A stretch of 56,982 bases of DNA from JAEDHM01 sp964368645 (GCA_964368645.1 CAYJBY010000019.1:1-56982), one strand, 5' to 3'; counted from the stretch's first letter, positions 14,942 through 23,790 are shown. Translations and numbers: made by a program. The notes: a model not told the origin generated them from the sequence alone.

Positions 14942-15757
14942 ATGGAAAAGCACGGAAAATTGTACAAGATAGGCGATTTTGCGGCGTTGGCAGGCGTGAC
15001 CGTGGCAACTCTCCTCTTCTATGAGAAGAAAAGGCTTATTATACCGGAGCTTGTGGACGAATATACCGGATACCGCTATTATAACTCATCGCAGCTTACC
15101 AAGTTGTTTACGATTCTTCAGCTGAAAAACTTCGGTTTTACAATCGAAGAAATCCGCAAGCTGTTCAACAATAGCTTTTCTTTTGAGGAAAAACTCAAAT
15201 CGCTGGAGGAAAAACGTCGGCAGTTGGACAGTCTGTTATTGCTTTGGAAATCCATCAGCCTATCTCTCGGCACGTACTCGGTGATAGTTAAAACGATTCC
15301 TGCTCATTATGCCGTTTCTATCAAATCCGTGGCGTCGAATATCAACGATATTGAGCAAACCTTCGTCAAGCTCACCGCCTATATCCGCCAAAACAAACTG
15401 CCTCTCGGTAAAAATATGCGTTATTATGCCCGTTTCAGCGACGATGTTTTCACGCTGAAGGATATGCGAGTGGAGGCTTTTTGCGAGGTGCTGAAATGTC
15501 CGCAGGCTACCTTCGTACCCACACAGCTCTGCGCCTCGGTTATTCACAACGGAGCCTATGATCAGATCGGAAATGCGTATCAATTCCTCACTAATATCCT
15601 CAAAACAGGCGGGGTTCAACTGGTAGATTCTCCGATAGAGGAGTACGTAGAAACTCCCTTTACCACCGATGCGGAACCTGAATTACTGACTATAGTCAGC
15701 TTCCCGATAGACAAGGTACCCGACCTACCCTCGGAAACACCCTTCTCCCTTAAATAA
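14942..15757 (+). CDS. MerR-family regulator with GyrI-like effector domain
   Basis: A 271-residue regulator. Residues 6-75 form the MerR winged helix (YKIGDFAALAGVTVATLLFY and a GYRYYNSSQLTKL wing), 80-108 a coiled-coil dimerisation helix, and about 115-271 a GyrI-like/AraC-type effector-binding domain as in BmrR. Such proteins bind small molecules and activate promoters with long spacers. It is divergent from the desulfation operon and shares the region holding a MerR-type promoter and operator, so it very probably controls that operon and itself. The inducer is unknown; a sulfated sugar is a guess. No strong SD precedes the ATG (GGTAAAAAA). Confidence 0.9.
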   Translation: MEKHGKLYKIGDFAALAGVTVATLLFYEKKRLIIPELVDEYTGYRYYNSSQLTKLFTILQLKNFGFTIEEIRKLFNNSFSFEEKLKSLEEKRRQLDSLLLLWKSISLSLGTYSVIVKTIPAHYAVSIKSVASNINDIEQTFVKLTAYIRQNKLPLGKNMRYYARFSDDVFTLKDMRVEAFCEVLKCPQATFVPTQLCASVIHNGAYDQIGNAYQFLTNILKTGGVQLVDSPIEEYVETPFTTDAEPELLTIVSFPIDKVPDLPSETPFSLK

Positions 15758-15762
15758 ACAAA

Positions 15763-15797
15763 CAAAAAAACCGTGCCTGTTAAGCGCGGTTTATTTT
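15763..15797. terminator. Bidirectional terminator between merR and esterase genes
   Basis: Stem ACCGTGC / GCGCGGT (one G-U pair on the plus strand) with a seven-base loop. T-rich sequence follows on the plus strand and a T7 tract on the minus strand, serving both converging genes. Confidence 0.8.
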
Positions 15798-15903
15798 GTA
15801 ATTATATCTGCTTATTTTTTCTTTTTTACCACATTACTGGCAAAGTACGGTGAATCCGACTGCATTATCATCTCTCTGCTTTATAAGAGGAGGGGCGAGG
15901 GTT

Positions 15904-16908
15904 TTATGCGGAGCGTTCAGCCAAAAAAGCCAAGGTTTTTTCCATAGCGGTGGCGCACTCCGCCAAGGTAAAATCGCTTTGGAACTCGTGCTTGAGCTTT
16001 TTATCGGTGCTTTCGGGCAGATACGCTACGGTATAAACGCCCTTTTCCTTCAGTTTGGCGGTCATTTCCTGATTTTGACTGTAAAACGGATCCTTATCTC
16101 CGCAGGTGATGAACACCGCAGGATAGTTTTCGGTTACGTTCTTGACGGTGCTAAGCTCGTCAACCCTTGAATACTCCATATATTTTTTCGTTCCCGTGAA
16201 CATCCACATCGCACTGGGTAAAAGGAAAAAGTAATTGTCGTCAACGGTATCCATATTATAAAATCCGCACAAGAGCAAAAGTCCTTTAAGACAGGAAGCC
16301 TCAACAGAGGGTGCAAAATCAAATTTCGCGGTGAAGTCGGGATTGGTATAATAGGCTCCAAGCATACCCGTTAAGTGTCCTCCTGCGGAATCTCCGCCGA
16401 TGAAAATCTTATCGGAGTCGATATGATATTCCTCTGCGTTGGCAATTAGATATGCTATTGCCTCGTTGGCTTGTCTTAACTGCACGGGATACTTCTCCTC
16501 GGGAGCTAAAGCATAATTGACGTTAGCTACCACGTAGCCCTTTTCCGCGATAACCCTGCAATACGGCTCCTTGGTCTTCTTATCGCCGCCCACATAGTAG
16601 CCGCCGTGAAGGTAAACCACCAAAGGAAGAGCTTCGGAAACGCCTTTCGGCGCGATTATATCCATATTATCGTTGCCGTAAAGACTGCCGTAATCCAGAT
16701 TCTCGCCTAAGAACACCGTGTTAGCCTTGACGCTCTCGTAATCTGAGGGCGCGGAAGGATTCTTGTCGTTGCAAGCAACCTTAATCATAATGTTCTGCAC
16801 GCCGTAAGAAAAGGGTATTGACAGCGCAGTTCCGACAACCGTCAAAACTATTACCGCCGCTATTACCAGCAATACTATCTTTATAACCTTCTTTTTTGTC
16901 TTTGCCAT
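15904..16908 (-). CDS. Membrane-anchored alpha/beta hydrolase (HSL-type esterase)
   Basis: A 334-residue serine hydrolase of the hormone-sensitive-lipase/acetyl-esterase type. An N-terminal membrane helix spans residues 9-31, so the catalytic domain is probably outside the membrane. The oxyanion motif is HGG (101-103), the nucleophile elbow GDSAGG (Ser174), and later DKDPFY and KHEF supply the likely Asp and His. It probably deacylates a carbohydrate or small ester; the substrate cannot be read from sequence. A TATAAT on the minus strand at 16937-16932 is a likely -10 box. It converges on the merR gene. Confidence 0.85.
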   Translation of the reverse strand: MAKTKKKVIKIVLLVIAAVIVLTVVGTALSIPFSYGVQNIMIKVACNDKNPSAPSDYESVKANTVFLGENLDYGSLYGNDNMDIIAPKGVSEALPLVVYLHGGYYVGGDKKTKEPYCRVIAEKGYVVANVNYALAPEEKYPVQLRQANEAIAYLIANAEEYHIDSDKIFIGGDSAGGHLTGMLGAYYTNPDFTAKFDFAPSVEASCLKGLLLLCGFYNMDTVDDNYFFLLPSAMWMFTGTKKYMEYSRVDELSTVKNVTENYPAVFITCGDKDPFYSQNQEMTAKLKEKGVYTVAYLPESTDKKLKHEFQSDFTLAECATAMEKTLAFLAERSA

Positions 16909-17131
16909 ATCGAATCCTCACTTATGAAAAAATTATACCATACTTTGCAATGGTTTTTTACAACGGCTGCCGCTTTTCGGAAAAAACCTTTTTTGTCGCC
17001 CCGTTCTCCCCTATCGGTTGACCTAACCCTTATGCCGTCCATAGCCGCCGCTTGACTTGCTTTTCTTCGCGCCTTACGCACGAATTAACGTATTAAATCC
17101 TCATAATTAAGTAAATCTAGCGCAAAATGTA

Positions 17132-17140
17132 TGCTATAAT
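17132..17140 (+). promoter_or_regulatory. Extended -10 element before the metallophosphoesterase
   Basis: TGC-TATAAT at 17132-17140, about 90 bases before the start codon. No clear -35 box is seen, which extended -10 promoters tolerate. Confidence 0.5.
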
Positions 17141-17228
17141 GGTATTGTTCATTCAATAATGCAGACGCAAACCGTCACTTTTTCCATACCGCAGTTGGAA
17201 ACAACCGAACTTAATAAAGGAGCCTTTT

Positions 17229-18665
17229 ATGTCTGAAACAAAGAAATCCGTAAGAATTTTCAAAAAAACCGTTGCAATTATAATGATAGTCATAATGTCT
17301 ATCTTTATTGCTTTCGGACTTTTGGGTATCGTTACTCAAATCACCAAGGCAATCAACCTTAAGGAAGCGGCAAGCTTCAGCAAGGTGGAATACGATTCTC
17401 AGCTCGTTCCCGTAAAGGACGCTCAAACAGGCTATTATACCTTTTATACGGACGAGGATTTTAAGGTCGTTCAGCTCACCGATATTCACATAGGCGGAGG
17501 CTTTATGTCCTATAAGAAAGACGGCTGGGCTATTAACGCGGTGGCTAATATGATAACCGCCGAAAAACCCGACCTTGTTATCGCCACGGGCGATATAGCT
17601 TACCCCGTACCCTTTCAGGCAGGAACCTTCGACAACAAAACCGGGCTGAAAACCTTTGCCACGGTGATGGAGAGCCTAGGCGTTTACTGGACTTTCTGTT
17701 TCGGCAATCACGATACCGAAGCTTACAGCTACTATTCCTCCGAAAAAATCACCAAGTGGATTGGAGAGCAGGATTATCAATACTGCCTTTACGAGCCGGG
17801 CGAGAACGCTGGCAAGGCGATGGGCTGGGGCAATCAGGTGATCAACGTAGAGAACAGCAAGGGGCTTATCAGCCGCTCTTTTATACTGATGGATTCCCAT
17901 TCCTATATACAAGGGGATATTTTCGGTATCCAATGGTGGTATGACAATATTCACACCGAGCAGACTCTGTGGTATTCCGACGTTATCAACGACCTTAACA
18001 TCGCCAACGGTGAGGCTTGGTCTGCTCTGTCCGGAGAACAGATCACCGAGCTTAGCACCGACGTAGGGCTTTCTCCCGAGGAAACGCAGGAGCGGTACAG
18101 GGTGGTTGACAGTATTATGTTTTACCATATTCCCATTACCGAGTTTAACCACGCATACAAGCTGTACAAGGCAAACGGCTACACAAACGTCGATAACGGC
18201 GAGAAAAAGGTCACTTGGCACTCCACAAAAACAGGCTTCGGCGAGAATATCGGCGAAAACGAAGCGGATAATCCCGAAAAACCTTGGAATTACGGCGCAC
18301 CTCTCTTTATCGCGGTGAACGACGACAATATGTACGAAACGATTTGCTCCGTTAAGAGTACGCAGGCTATGTTCTTCGGTCACGACCATACCAATAACTT
18401 CGCAATGGATTTTTATGACTACGAATCTGATTACAGCGTGACCTTTGCTTACGGTATGAGCATAGATTACCTTGCCTACGACGGTATTTCCAAGCAGGGA
18501 TACCAGCGCGGCTGTACCGTTATCGAAACCGACAGCGCAGGCGAATTTGATTTTTGGTACGAGAACTACTATCAGGATAAGTACAAAATTTACAAGTCCG
18601 ACAATGCGGACGACTTTACCAAAACTCCCGGCAAAACGGTAGAGGGAACCCTAATCGGCGCGTAA
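17229..18665 (+). CDS. Membrane-anchored calcineurin-like metallophosphoesterase
   Basis: A 478-residue protein with a membrane helix at about residues 13-36 and an extracytoplasmic two-metal phosphoesterase domain. The metal-binding blocks appear in order: LTDIHIGG, ATGDIAY, FGNHDTE and FGHDHTNN. Near the end it has YGMSIDYLAYDG, shared almost exactly with the second metallophosphoesterase at 32042-33115. It likely hydrolyses a phosphate ester outside the membrane; the substrate is unknown. GGAGCC precedes the ATG. It is followed 70 bp later by a lipoprotein gene with its own promoter. Confidence 0.87.
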   Translation: MSETKKSVRIFKKTVAIIMIVIMSIFIAFGLLGIVTQITKAINLKEAASFSKVEYDSQLVPVKDAQTGYYTFYTDEDFKVVQLTDIHIGGGFMSYKKDGWAINAVANMITAEKPDLVIATGDIAYPVPFQAGTFDNKTGLKTFATVMESLGVYWTFCFGNHDTEAYSYYSSEKITKWIGEQDYQYCLYEPGENAGKAMGWGNQVINVENSKGLISRSFILMDSHSYIQGDIFGIQWWYDNIHTEQTLWYSDVINDLNIANGEAWSALSGEQITELSTDVGLSPEETQERYRVVDSIMFYHIPITEFNHAYKLYKANGYTNVDNGEKKVTWHSTKTGFGENIGENEADNPEKPWNYGAPLFIAVNDDNMYETICSVKSTQAMFFGHDHTNNFAMDFYDYESDYSVTFAYGMSIDYLAYDGISKQGYQRGCTVIETDSAGEFDFWYENYYQDKYKIYKSDNADDFTKTPGKTVEGTLIGA

Positions 18666-18673
18666 GTTGGGTA

Positions 18674-18703
18674 TTGCCAAAATACTTTACCCTATGTTAT
18701 AAT
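18674..18703 (+). promoter_or_regulatory. Sigma-A promoter of the lipoprotein gene
   Basis: TTGCCA (18674-18679), 18-bp spacer, TATAAT (18698-18703). The start codon is about 30 bases further on. Confidence 0.65.
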
Positions 18704-18736
18704 CAAAAAAGCGCAGAATGCGCGGTGGAGGATTAT

Positions 18737-19639
18737 ATGAAAAAATTGATTAGCATTATTTTAGCTTTAGTCACCGTAACGGCTATGGTGTTAAGCCTTA
18801 CTGCCTGCAAAGACGGTGAGAAAGTAACCAGTAACTACAAAATCCCCGAAGGGGCTACTCTTGTGGAGGGAGCCAGCGCGGTGGATATGCTTAACGAGGC
18901 TATCGCCAACACCTTTGCGACGACCACCTCTTATAAGCGTGTGGAAAAACTGGATTTTAACTGCGAAGCAGGCTTCAGCATCGCGCAGGATTCCGTAACG
19001 ACCTTCGTGCAGTTGAGTACCGGCGAATACTTCCGCAGTAACGTGGTTTACGGCGAGGGCTATTCCAAGACCGAGGAAAACAGCGGCTATACCCTGTTCT
19101 ACTACGACGGCACCACCGCCAAAAGAGCGGAAAAGTCAGGCAAGGGCGTTACTTCTAAGGATTCCCTTACCAATCCCGATTTCACCAAAGCAGGAAAGGG
19201 CACCGTGCTTTCCGCCACCGAGACTACCGAAAAGCTTAACGAGTACAGACGTTTTTCCAGCTACGTAATCAACAAGAATACCGTTGATGAGAGCCACGAG
19301 GACGGCAAGGTCTATGAGCTCAACGGCTTGTACTACGCTTCCGTAACTATCTTTATGGACTGCGGCGAAAAGGACAGCTCCGCACAGGCGGCAGTCAATG
19401 ACGCTGTGGAAAATGGCACCGGTTGCAACGAGGGTTCGGTTAATTGGACGGAGAACACCGTTATCAACTGCACCTTTATCAAAATCGGCGATAAGCTGTA
19501 CCTCAACACCACCGAGTTGATTGAGAACTACACTGGCAAGCAGGCAATTCTTAACGCCACCGTTTCTCAAAGCTACGAGAACACCTATACCTACGAGAAC
19601 GTAGCTATCGACGACGCAATGCTGGCGATTATCGGCTGA
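18737..19639 (+). CDS. Secreted lipoprotein of unknown function
   Basis: A 300-residue protein with a lipoprotein signal peptide (basic MKKL, hydrophobic core, lipobox LTAC with the lipid cysteine near residue 26). The remainder is Thr/Tyr/Glu/Asn-rich and predicted to be mostly beta-strand, with alternating polar and aromatic residues. I do not recognise a family. The ATG at 18737 follows GTGGAGGATTAT; an upstream in-frame ATG at 18674 lies within the promoter and would hide the signal peptide, so it is rejected. It follows the metallophosphoesterase but has its own promoter and a terminator behind it. Confidence 0.8.
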   Translation: MKKLISIILALVTVTAMVLSLTACKDGEKVTSNYKIPEGATLVEGASAVDMLNEAIANTFATTTSYKRVEKLDFNCEAGFSIAQDSVTTFVQLSTGEYFRSNVVYGEGYSKTEENSGYTLFYYDGTTAKRAEKSGKGVTSKDSLTNPDFTKAGKGTVLSATETTEKLNEYRRFSSYVINKNTVDESHEDGKVYELNGLYYASVTIFMDCGEKDSSAQAAVNDAVENGTGCNEGSVNWTENTVINCTFIKIGDKLYLNTTELIENYTGKQAILNATVSQSYENTYTYENVAIDDAMLAIIG

Positions 19640-19672
19640 TAAGCAAAAGGACAGTTTACTACTTTCCGTAAC

Positions 19673-19830
19673 GTCGCAACCTAACACGCAATACCGTGAA
19701 CCTATACGGTATAGACGTAAACGAAAAGTATATTGCAACCCGTTACGTTACGGCATAACAAAAACGCATATCGTAACCTGTAGGGTATGTGACATTACCC
19801 CTTAAGAGTGTATCGTAACCTGTTACGTTA
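19673..19830. repeat. Degenerate direct repeats containing GTAACCTGTTACGTT
   Basis: At least three imperfect copies of a 20-25 base element (around 19735-19756, 19769-19792 and 19811-19834) built on CGTAACC-x-GTTACGTTATGGCA, itself partly palindromic (GTAAC...GTTAC). No coding frame explains them. Confidence 0.5.
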
Positions 19831-19869
19831 TGGCACAGCCTATATCTAATAACGCAACGGTTAATAACA

Positions 19870-19904
19870 AAAAGGCGTTCAGCTTATATGCTGACGCCTT
19901 TTTT
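19870..19904. terminator. Bidirectional terminator
   Basis: Stem GGCGTTCAGC / GCTGACGCC with a loop TTATAT, A tract before and T5 after. It separates the lipoprotein gene from the converging MGMT-type gene. Confidence 0.85.
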
Positions 19905-19943
19905 GGTTCCGATAATTGCTATCTTAAATAGGTAAACTCTGCT

Positions 19944-20243
19944 CTACATTCTGTACTTTTCCAAATCCACCGTGTAATCCTCTCTGACCTCAACGCCATC
20001 TCGCTCCAATAGAGCTTTTTGAATATCCTTGCCGCCGAAGGCAAATCTTTCCGCAAGTCCGCCGAAGCGATTAACCACGCGATAGCAGGGCACGTTCTTG
20101 GGATCGGGATTATAATGCAAGGCATAACCTACCGCCCTTGACGCACGGGGGGAATTGCACATTGCGGCAACCTGTCCGTAAGTCGCAACCTTGCCCTTGG
20201 GTATCCTTTTAACCTGCTCGTAAACTATATCGTAAAAACTCAT
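19944..20243 (-). CDS. MGMT-family DNA-binding protein (methyltransferase C-terminal domain only)
   Basis: A 99-residue protein consisting only of the DNA-binding/active-site domain of O6-alkylguanine-DNA alkyltransferases: PKGKVATYGQVA, RASRAVGYAL and the active-site loop NVPCYRVVNR. The acceptor cysteine is retained, unlike alkyltransferase-like proteins, which have PWHR, but the usual His of PCHR is a Tyr. The N-terminal domain of Ada/Ogt is absent, as in the YbaZ-like group. It could repair alkylated guanine directly or flag lesions; which of these cannot be decided here. The gene stands alone. Confidence 0.85.
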   Translation of the reverse strand: MSFYDIVYEQVKRIPKGKVATYGQVAAMCNSPRASRAVGYALHYNPDPKNVPCYRVVNRFGGLAERFAFGGKDIQKALLERDGVEVREDYTVDLEKYRM

Positions 20244-20440
20244 AAGTTAATTATTATCCTCTTTTGTAACTTCTAAAACATTATACCAAACCACAGGCTA
20301 ATTGTAAAGACGGCAACGTGTTATGAGGACTTTCCAACGGTTTAATAGCAAAGTCAGCCCTGCGTTATGCGGTTTTCGGACAGGGTGGCGTAAAGAAGGC
20401 ATAATCTTTTCCCCTAGGTTAATTGTTTTCGGCGTATCCA

Positions 20441-20469
20441 TTGACATTTGCGCCCTTTTCTGCTATTAT
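20441..20469 (+). promoter_or_regulatory. Sigma-A promoter of the cobalamin-uptake operon
   Basis: TTGACA (20441-20446), 17-bp spacer, TATTAT (20464-20469). Initiation near 20476 would begin the riboswitch. Confidence 0.8.
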
Positions 20470-20475
20470 GGGAGC

Positions 20476-20615
20476 AACTTAATAGGTTACTCGGTTTAGA
20501 TGCGGCAACGCCGCAAGCTATTAACAGTGGGAAGTACGGTGAAAATCCGTCGCAACAGCCATTACCGTTTTCGCGCCCTCGCGCCGTCAGTCGGAAGACC
20601 TGCCCTGTAACTCAT
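20476..20615 (+). ncRNA. Cobalamin (B12) riboswitch
   Basis: The conserved core is clear: GGGAAGTACGGTGAAAATCC followed by GTCGCAACAGCC and ACCG, then near the 3' end GTCAGTCGGAAGACCTGCC. A stem TTAATAG/CTATTAA (about 20479-20485 with 20517-20523) encloses the first arm. These elements match the B12-box aptamer. A terminator lies just downstream, so cobalamin binding should switch off transcription of the two transport genes that follow. Confidence 0.92.
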
Positions 20616-20673
20616 CTGCATACCGTTCTCGGGCAAAGGAGAACCAACTGCACTTCGGTAGTTGATTTCTTTG

Positions 20674-20736
20674 CCTTCCTTGACTAATACGGCGTACCTT
20701 ATGTATCCGTAACGCGTTAAGGAAGGTTTTTCTTTT
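20674..20736 (+). terminator. Regulated terminator of the cobalamin riboswitch
   Basis: Stem CCTTCCTT (20674-20681) with AAGGAAGG (20719-20726), then TTTTTCTTTT. The loop is long (37 bases), typical of a switchable expression platform. It ends 54 bases before the first gene. Confidence 0.75.
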
Positions 20737-20790
20737 GTGCCGCGGCATACTTATGCGGAAATAACGGCAATCATTATAAAGGAGATATCT

Positions 20791-21246
20791 ATGAAAAGAA
20801 AAATTTTGGTTGTAACAATTCTGCTTCTCGCCCTTTGCGCGTGCGCTTTCTGCGGTTGTATCGAGGACAATCAGCCCTCTGACGGAGCGAAAATGACCTT
20901 GGTTATCGGAACGGAAACCCCCGTAGCTTACACGGTGGAGCTTGACAATATAACCGTAACCGACGGCTTGATGTCCGTACTAAGTTATCTGAAAACCACC
21001 GAGGGGCTCAACTACACCTCGCAGGACGCAGGCTACGGCGCGTACCTTACGGAAATCGGCGGTCTAAAACAGGAAAATAACACTTACATTTACATCTACA
21101 CCTCTGTTGCTAAGGACGCGGACGTTTCGGAGTACGCCTCTCATATCGAATATGACGGAAAGACGCTCAACAGCGCAGGCGTAGGGGCAAGTCAGCTTTC
21201 CTTTGAGGACGGCTGTACGATTTATATCGGAACTATCGTATTTTAA
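20791..21246 (+). CDS. DUF4430 lipoprotein, predicted corrinoid-binding
   Basis: A 151-residue lipoprotein: signal peptide MKRKILVVTILLLALCAC and lipobox ending at a cysteine near residue 24, then one DUF4430 domain (transcobalamin C-terminal-like), recognisable by LMSVLSYLKTTEGLNY, GYGAYLTEIGG, NTYIYIY and the final FEDGCTIYIGTIVF. It lies directly behind a cobalamin riboswitch and overlaps by one base an ECF transporter S subunit, so it most likely captures cobalamin or a related corrinoid outside the membrane and hands it over. GGAGAT precedes the ATG. An in-frame ATG at 20737 would include riboswitch sequence and is rejected. Ligand binding is inferred from context and fold. Confidence 0.85.
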   Translation: MKRKILVVTILLLALCACAFCGCIEDNQPSDGAKMTLVIGTETPVAYTVELDNITVTDGLMSVLSYLKTTEGLNYTSQDAGYGAYLTEIGGLKQENNTYIYIYTSVAKDADVSEYASHIEYDGKTLNSAGVGASQLSFEDGCTIYIGTIVF

Positions 21247-21902
21247 TGACTGATAATAAGGGCAAAATCAAAAACACCGCTATCGGGCTTACCAAAAGGT
21301 TGGCGTTAATCGCGGTTATGGCGGCGACCATTACAGGCGGCAAGTTGGCTCTTGCCGCACTTCCGAATATCGAAATCGTCACCCTTTTATGCGGAGTTTA
21401 CGGCTACGTTTTCGGGGTTTTGGGCTTGGCGGCAGTGGTGATTTTCGTAATTGCGGAAACGCTGATTTGGGGTATTGGAACTTGGTTTATTACCTACCTC
21501 ATTTACTGGCCGCTGGTATGCCTTGTCTTTATGCTGTTCCGCCGTTTGAGAATAAAAAACCGCTTCTTGCTGACCGCGGCGGCAATGGTTTTGACCTTGT
21601 TCTTCGGCGTATTGTCCTCTCTGGTTGACGTAGGACTTTTCAGCGGTTTTCTCGATAATTTTTGGTACAGATTCGGAATTTATTACACGAGAGGCATAGT
21701 TTTTTATGCTTTGCAATTAGCGAGCAACGCCGTTACTTTTATCTTTGCGTTCACACCGCTAAGCTCTGCCTTGACAAAAATCCGAAACCGTTTCTTTACT
21801 GAACAACCCTCGCGCCCTCCCCTTCTTTCAACCGCTCCCACCGATATAGGCGAAGCTGACCGATTGATAAACAGCGACAAAAACACACAGCCCTTAGCCT
21901 AA
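21246..21902 (+). CDS. ECF transporter substrate-binding (S) subunit, predicted for cobalamin
   Basis: A 218-residue membrane protein with about six helices. The segment ALIAVMAATITGGKLALAA and PNIEIVTLL near the N-terminus is typical of CbrT-like S components, and the Ala-rich helix 1 would bind EcfT. It has no ATPase or EcfT gene beside it, so it should use the shared group II EcfA-A'-T module encoded elsewhere. The start codon overlaps the stop of the DUF4430 lipoprotein (TAATG), and the pair is controlled by the cobalamin riboswitch. The last 35 residues form a polar tail. Substrate assignment rests mainly on the riboswitch. Confidence 0.87.
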   Translation: MTDNKGKIKNTAIGLTKRLALIAVMAATITGGKLALAALPNIEIVTLLCGVYGYVFGVLGLAAVVIFVIAETLIWGIGTWFITYLIYWPLVCLVFMLFRRLRIKNRFLLTAAAMVLTLFFGVLSSLVDVGLFSGFLDNFWYRFGIYYTRGIVFYALQLASNAVTFIFAFTPLSSALTKIRNRFFTEQPSRPPLLSTAPTDIGEADRLINSDKNTQPLA

Positions 21903-21990
21903 TTCCCGAACAACATAAAACTCCATTGTAAAGAGCAACATAAAAAGCGAATTTTCCGTATTATCCGTAATAATTTTCCCTAACAAGCGA

Positions 21991-22072
21991 AAAAAACCGC
22001 AGTTACCGTTACTTCCAGTCCGTATTCCAAAACATATTTTGGTAAGACGTGCGCAACGCTCTGCGGTTTTTC
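21991..22072. terminator. Bidirectional long-loop terminator
   Basis: AAAACCGCAG (21993-22002) pairs with CTGCGGTTTT (22061-22070). The loop contains an inner hairpin CCAAAA/TTTTGG. It ends both the cobalamin operon and the converging sugar-kinase gene. Confidence 0.75.
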
Positions 22073-22120
22073 TTATATCGGTAACAGTTACTTTCGCTAA
22101 AGTAATAATTACAAACTCTG

Positions 22121-23713
22121 TTATTTGTTAAGCATTTCAAAGTTCTGCTTGTTGGACGCGTAAAGCCGCTTAAATACGCGGTAATTCCGCTCGTAAGCCT
22201 CGGCGTTATCGGGATTGGGCTTGTAGGTTGCCACCACGGGCACGAACTCTTTAAGTCTTTCCAGCGAGGGAATCAGCTTAAGACCTACGCCTACCACCGC
22301 CGCCGCGCCCACTGCGCCTACATTCTGCGGACACGCCACGGTTTCTATCGTTCTGCCTGTAATATCCGCTAATATCTGACAGGTCAGCGGTTGTAACGCG
22401 CCGCCGCCTACGAACCTTACGTTCTTAGAGGTCAAAACCTTCTTGCTCTCTTCCTCAAGCATCCACCTTAAATGGTAGCAAACGCCCTCAACCACCGCAC
22501 GAATCATTTCGGTTTTACCCGTTTCCAAACCTACGTTAAAGAACATACCCTTTGCCAGCGGATTTTCAAACGGACAACGGTTGCCTCTAAGCCAAGGCGT
22601 AAAGATTACGCCCCCTGCTCCCGCGCCGATTTTGCCGATAACGTCCGACATATACTGATACAGATTGGTATAATCGCTTTCCATATCCTCGGCAACGGTA
22701 GTGCGCTTGGAATAAATCTCGATTTCGTCTAATGCTAAATGATTCTTAACCCATTCTAAGGACTTGCCTGCGGTTTCCATCTCCGCAAAATAGTTGTAAC
22801 GACCGCGCTCTGCGCCTACGGTTGCCGCGATCATTGCAATAACGTCCACCTTTTGCTTGGCTGTTACCGTATTAACCCAACCGGAAGTGCCGCAGTAAAT
22901 GTGGGTATCGCCTACTTGGGTACTGCCTGCTCCGACTCCCACAAGCGTGGCGTCCATACCGCCGCCGAACACAGGAGTGCCTGCCTTCAAGCCCAACTCA
23001 CGCGCCGCTTTTTCCGTCAAACCGCCCACGTTGTCGGTTGTAGCGACCAAGTCGGGTAAATGCGACATATCTACGCCGTAGGTACGGCAAAGAGATTTGC
23101 TCCAGCCCTCGTGTCCCTTTCTCGTGTCGTACAGGAAGGTAGCGTAAGCGGAATCGTAGGTCATAACGAACTTGCCCGTGCAACGGCAAAGCAGGTATTC
23201 CTTAACGTCAAACCACTTATAAACCTTGGCAAAAACGTCAGGCTCGTTGGCTTGAACCCATTTATACTTCCAAAGAGGGTCCTTAACGCTGGTAGATGCC
23301 GCCTTGGTAAGTCTAACCCAGTTAAGGAGCTTAAAGACGTTACAGCCTGAAATCTGTATGCCGTTACGAAGATACTCGGAAATCTGTGCGCCTGCGCGTT
23401 GATCCATATAGGACATAGCGCGGCGAACGGCTTTGCCGTCCTTATCCACCAGCACCAAGCCCTGCGCCTGCGTGCAGAAGGAAATGCCCTCCACCTGCTC
23501 AGGCTTAACGTCCGTTTTTGAAAAAAGTTCGGCGGTACTGTCGCACATCGCCTGCCACCATTCGTCAACGTCCTGCTCACAACCGCCGTTGTCCAAAATG
23601 TAGAGATTGTAGCCTCTGATTGCGCTGGCGGTCATCTCGATAGTTTTACCGATATTGAAAAGTCCGGTTTTCACGCCTGTAGTGCCGATGTCGTATGCTA
23701 TAACGTAAGCCAT
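22121..23713 (-). CDS. FGGY-family carbohydrate kinase (xylulokinase-like)
   Basis: A 530-residue sugar kinase of the FGGY family, which phosphorylates ketopentoses or polyols with ATP. Evidence: YDIGTTGVKTGLF (phosphate-1 motif) at the N-terminus, SYMDQRAG, GGGMDATLVGVG, CGTSGWV and the adenosine motif FVGGGALQPLTCQILADI, in the usual order. The closest named group by motif is xylulokinase, but gluconate or erythritol kinases have the same frame. It diverges from a GPH symporter, and a perfect promoter precedes it, suggesting import and phosphorylation of a pentose. The SD is GGAGGTATTTAT. Confidence 0.88.
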   Translation of the reverse strand: MAYVIAYDIGTTGVKTGLFNIGKTIEMTASAIRGYNLYILDNGGCEQDVDEWWQAMCDSTAELFSKTDVKPEQVEGISFCTQAQGLVLVDKDGKAVRRAMSYMDQRAGAQISEYLRNGIQISGCNVFKLLNWVRLTKAASTSVKDPLWKYKWVQANEPDVFAKVYKWFDVKEYLLCRCTGKFVMTYDSAYATFLYDTRKGHEGWSKSLCRTYGVDMSHLPDLVATTDNVGGLTEKAARELGLKAGTPVFGGGMDATLVGVGAGSTQVGDTHIYCGTSGWVNTVTAKQKVDVIAMIAATVGAERGRYNYFAEMETAGKSLEWVKNHLALDEIEIYSKRTTVAEDMESDYTNLYQYMSDVIGKIGAGAGGVIFTPWLRGNRCPFENPLAKGMFFNVGLETGKTEMIRAVVEGVCYHLRWMLEEESKKVLTSKNVRFVGGGALQPLTCQILADITGRTIETVACPQNVGAVGAAAVVGVGLKLIPSLERLKEFVPVVATYKPNPDNAEAYERNYRVFKRLYASNKQNFEMLNK

Positions 23714-23750
23714 ATAAATACCTCCGAGGAACCCAAAAAGTCCTTATTCA

Positions 23751-23779
23751 ATTATACGTTTTTTACGGTGTTCTGTCAA
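23751..23779 (-). promoter_or_regulatory. Sigma-A promoter of the FGGY kinase gene
   Basis: Minus strand TTGACA (23779-23774), 17-bp spacer, TATAAT (23756-23751): full consensus on both boxes. Confidence 0.85.
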
Positions 23780-23790
23780 TAGTCATTTAA

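Noticed and set aside
14543..14953. 136-codon minus-strand frame across the merR promoter region
   Set aside because: Its start lies within the merR coding start and upstream of the predicted minus-strand promoter. Only the shorter 98-codon version could be transcribed, and that is kept as a weak possibility in the findings.
17676..18389. 237-codon minus-strand frame
   Set aside because: Antisense to the metallophosphoesterase gene, which has all metal-binding motifs.
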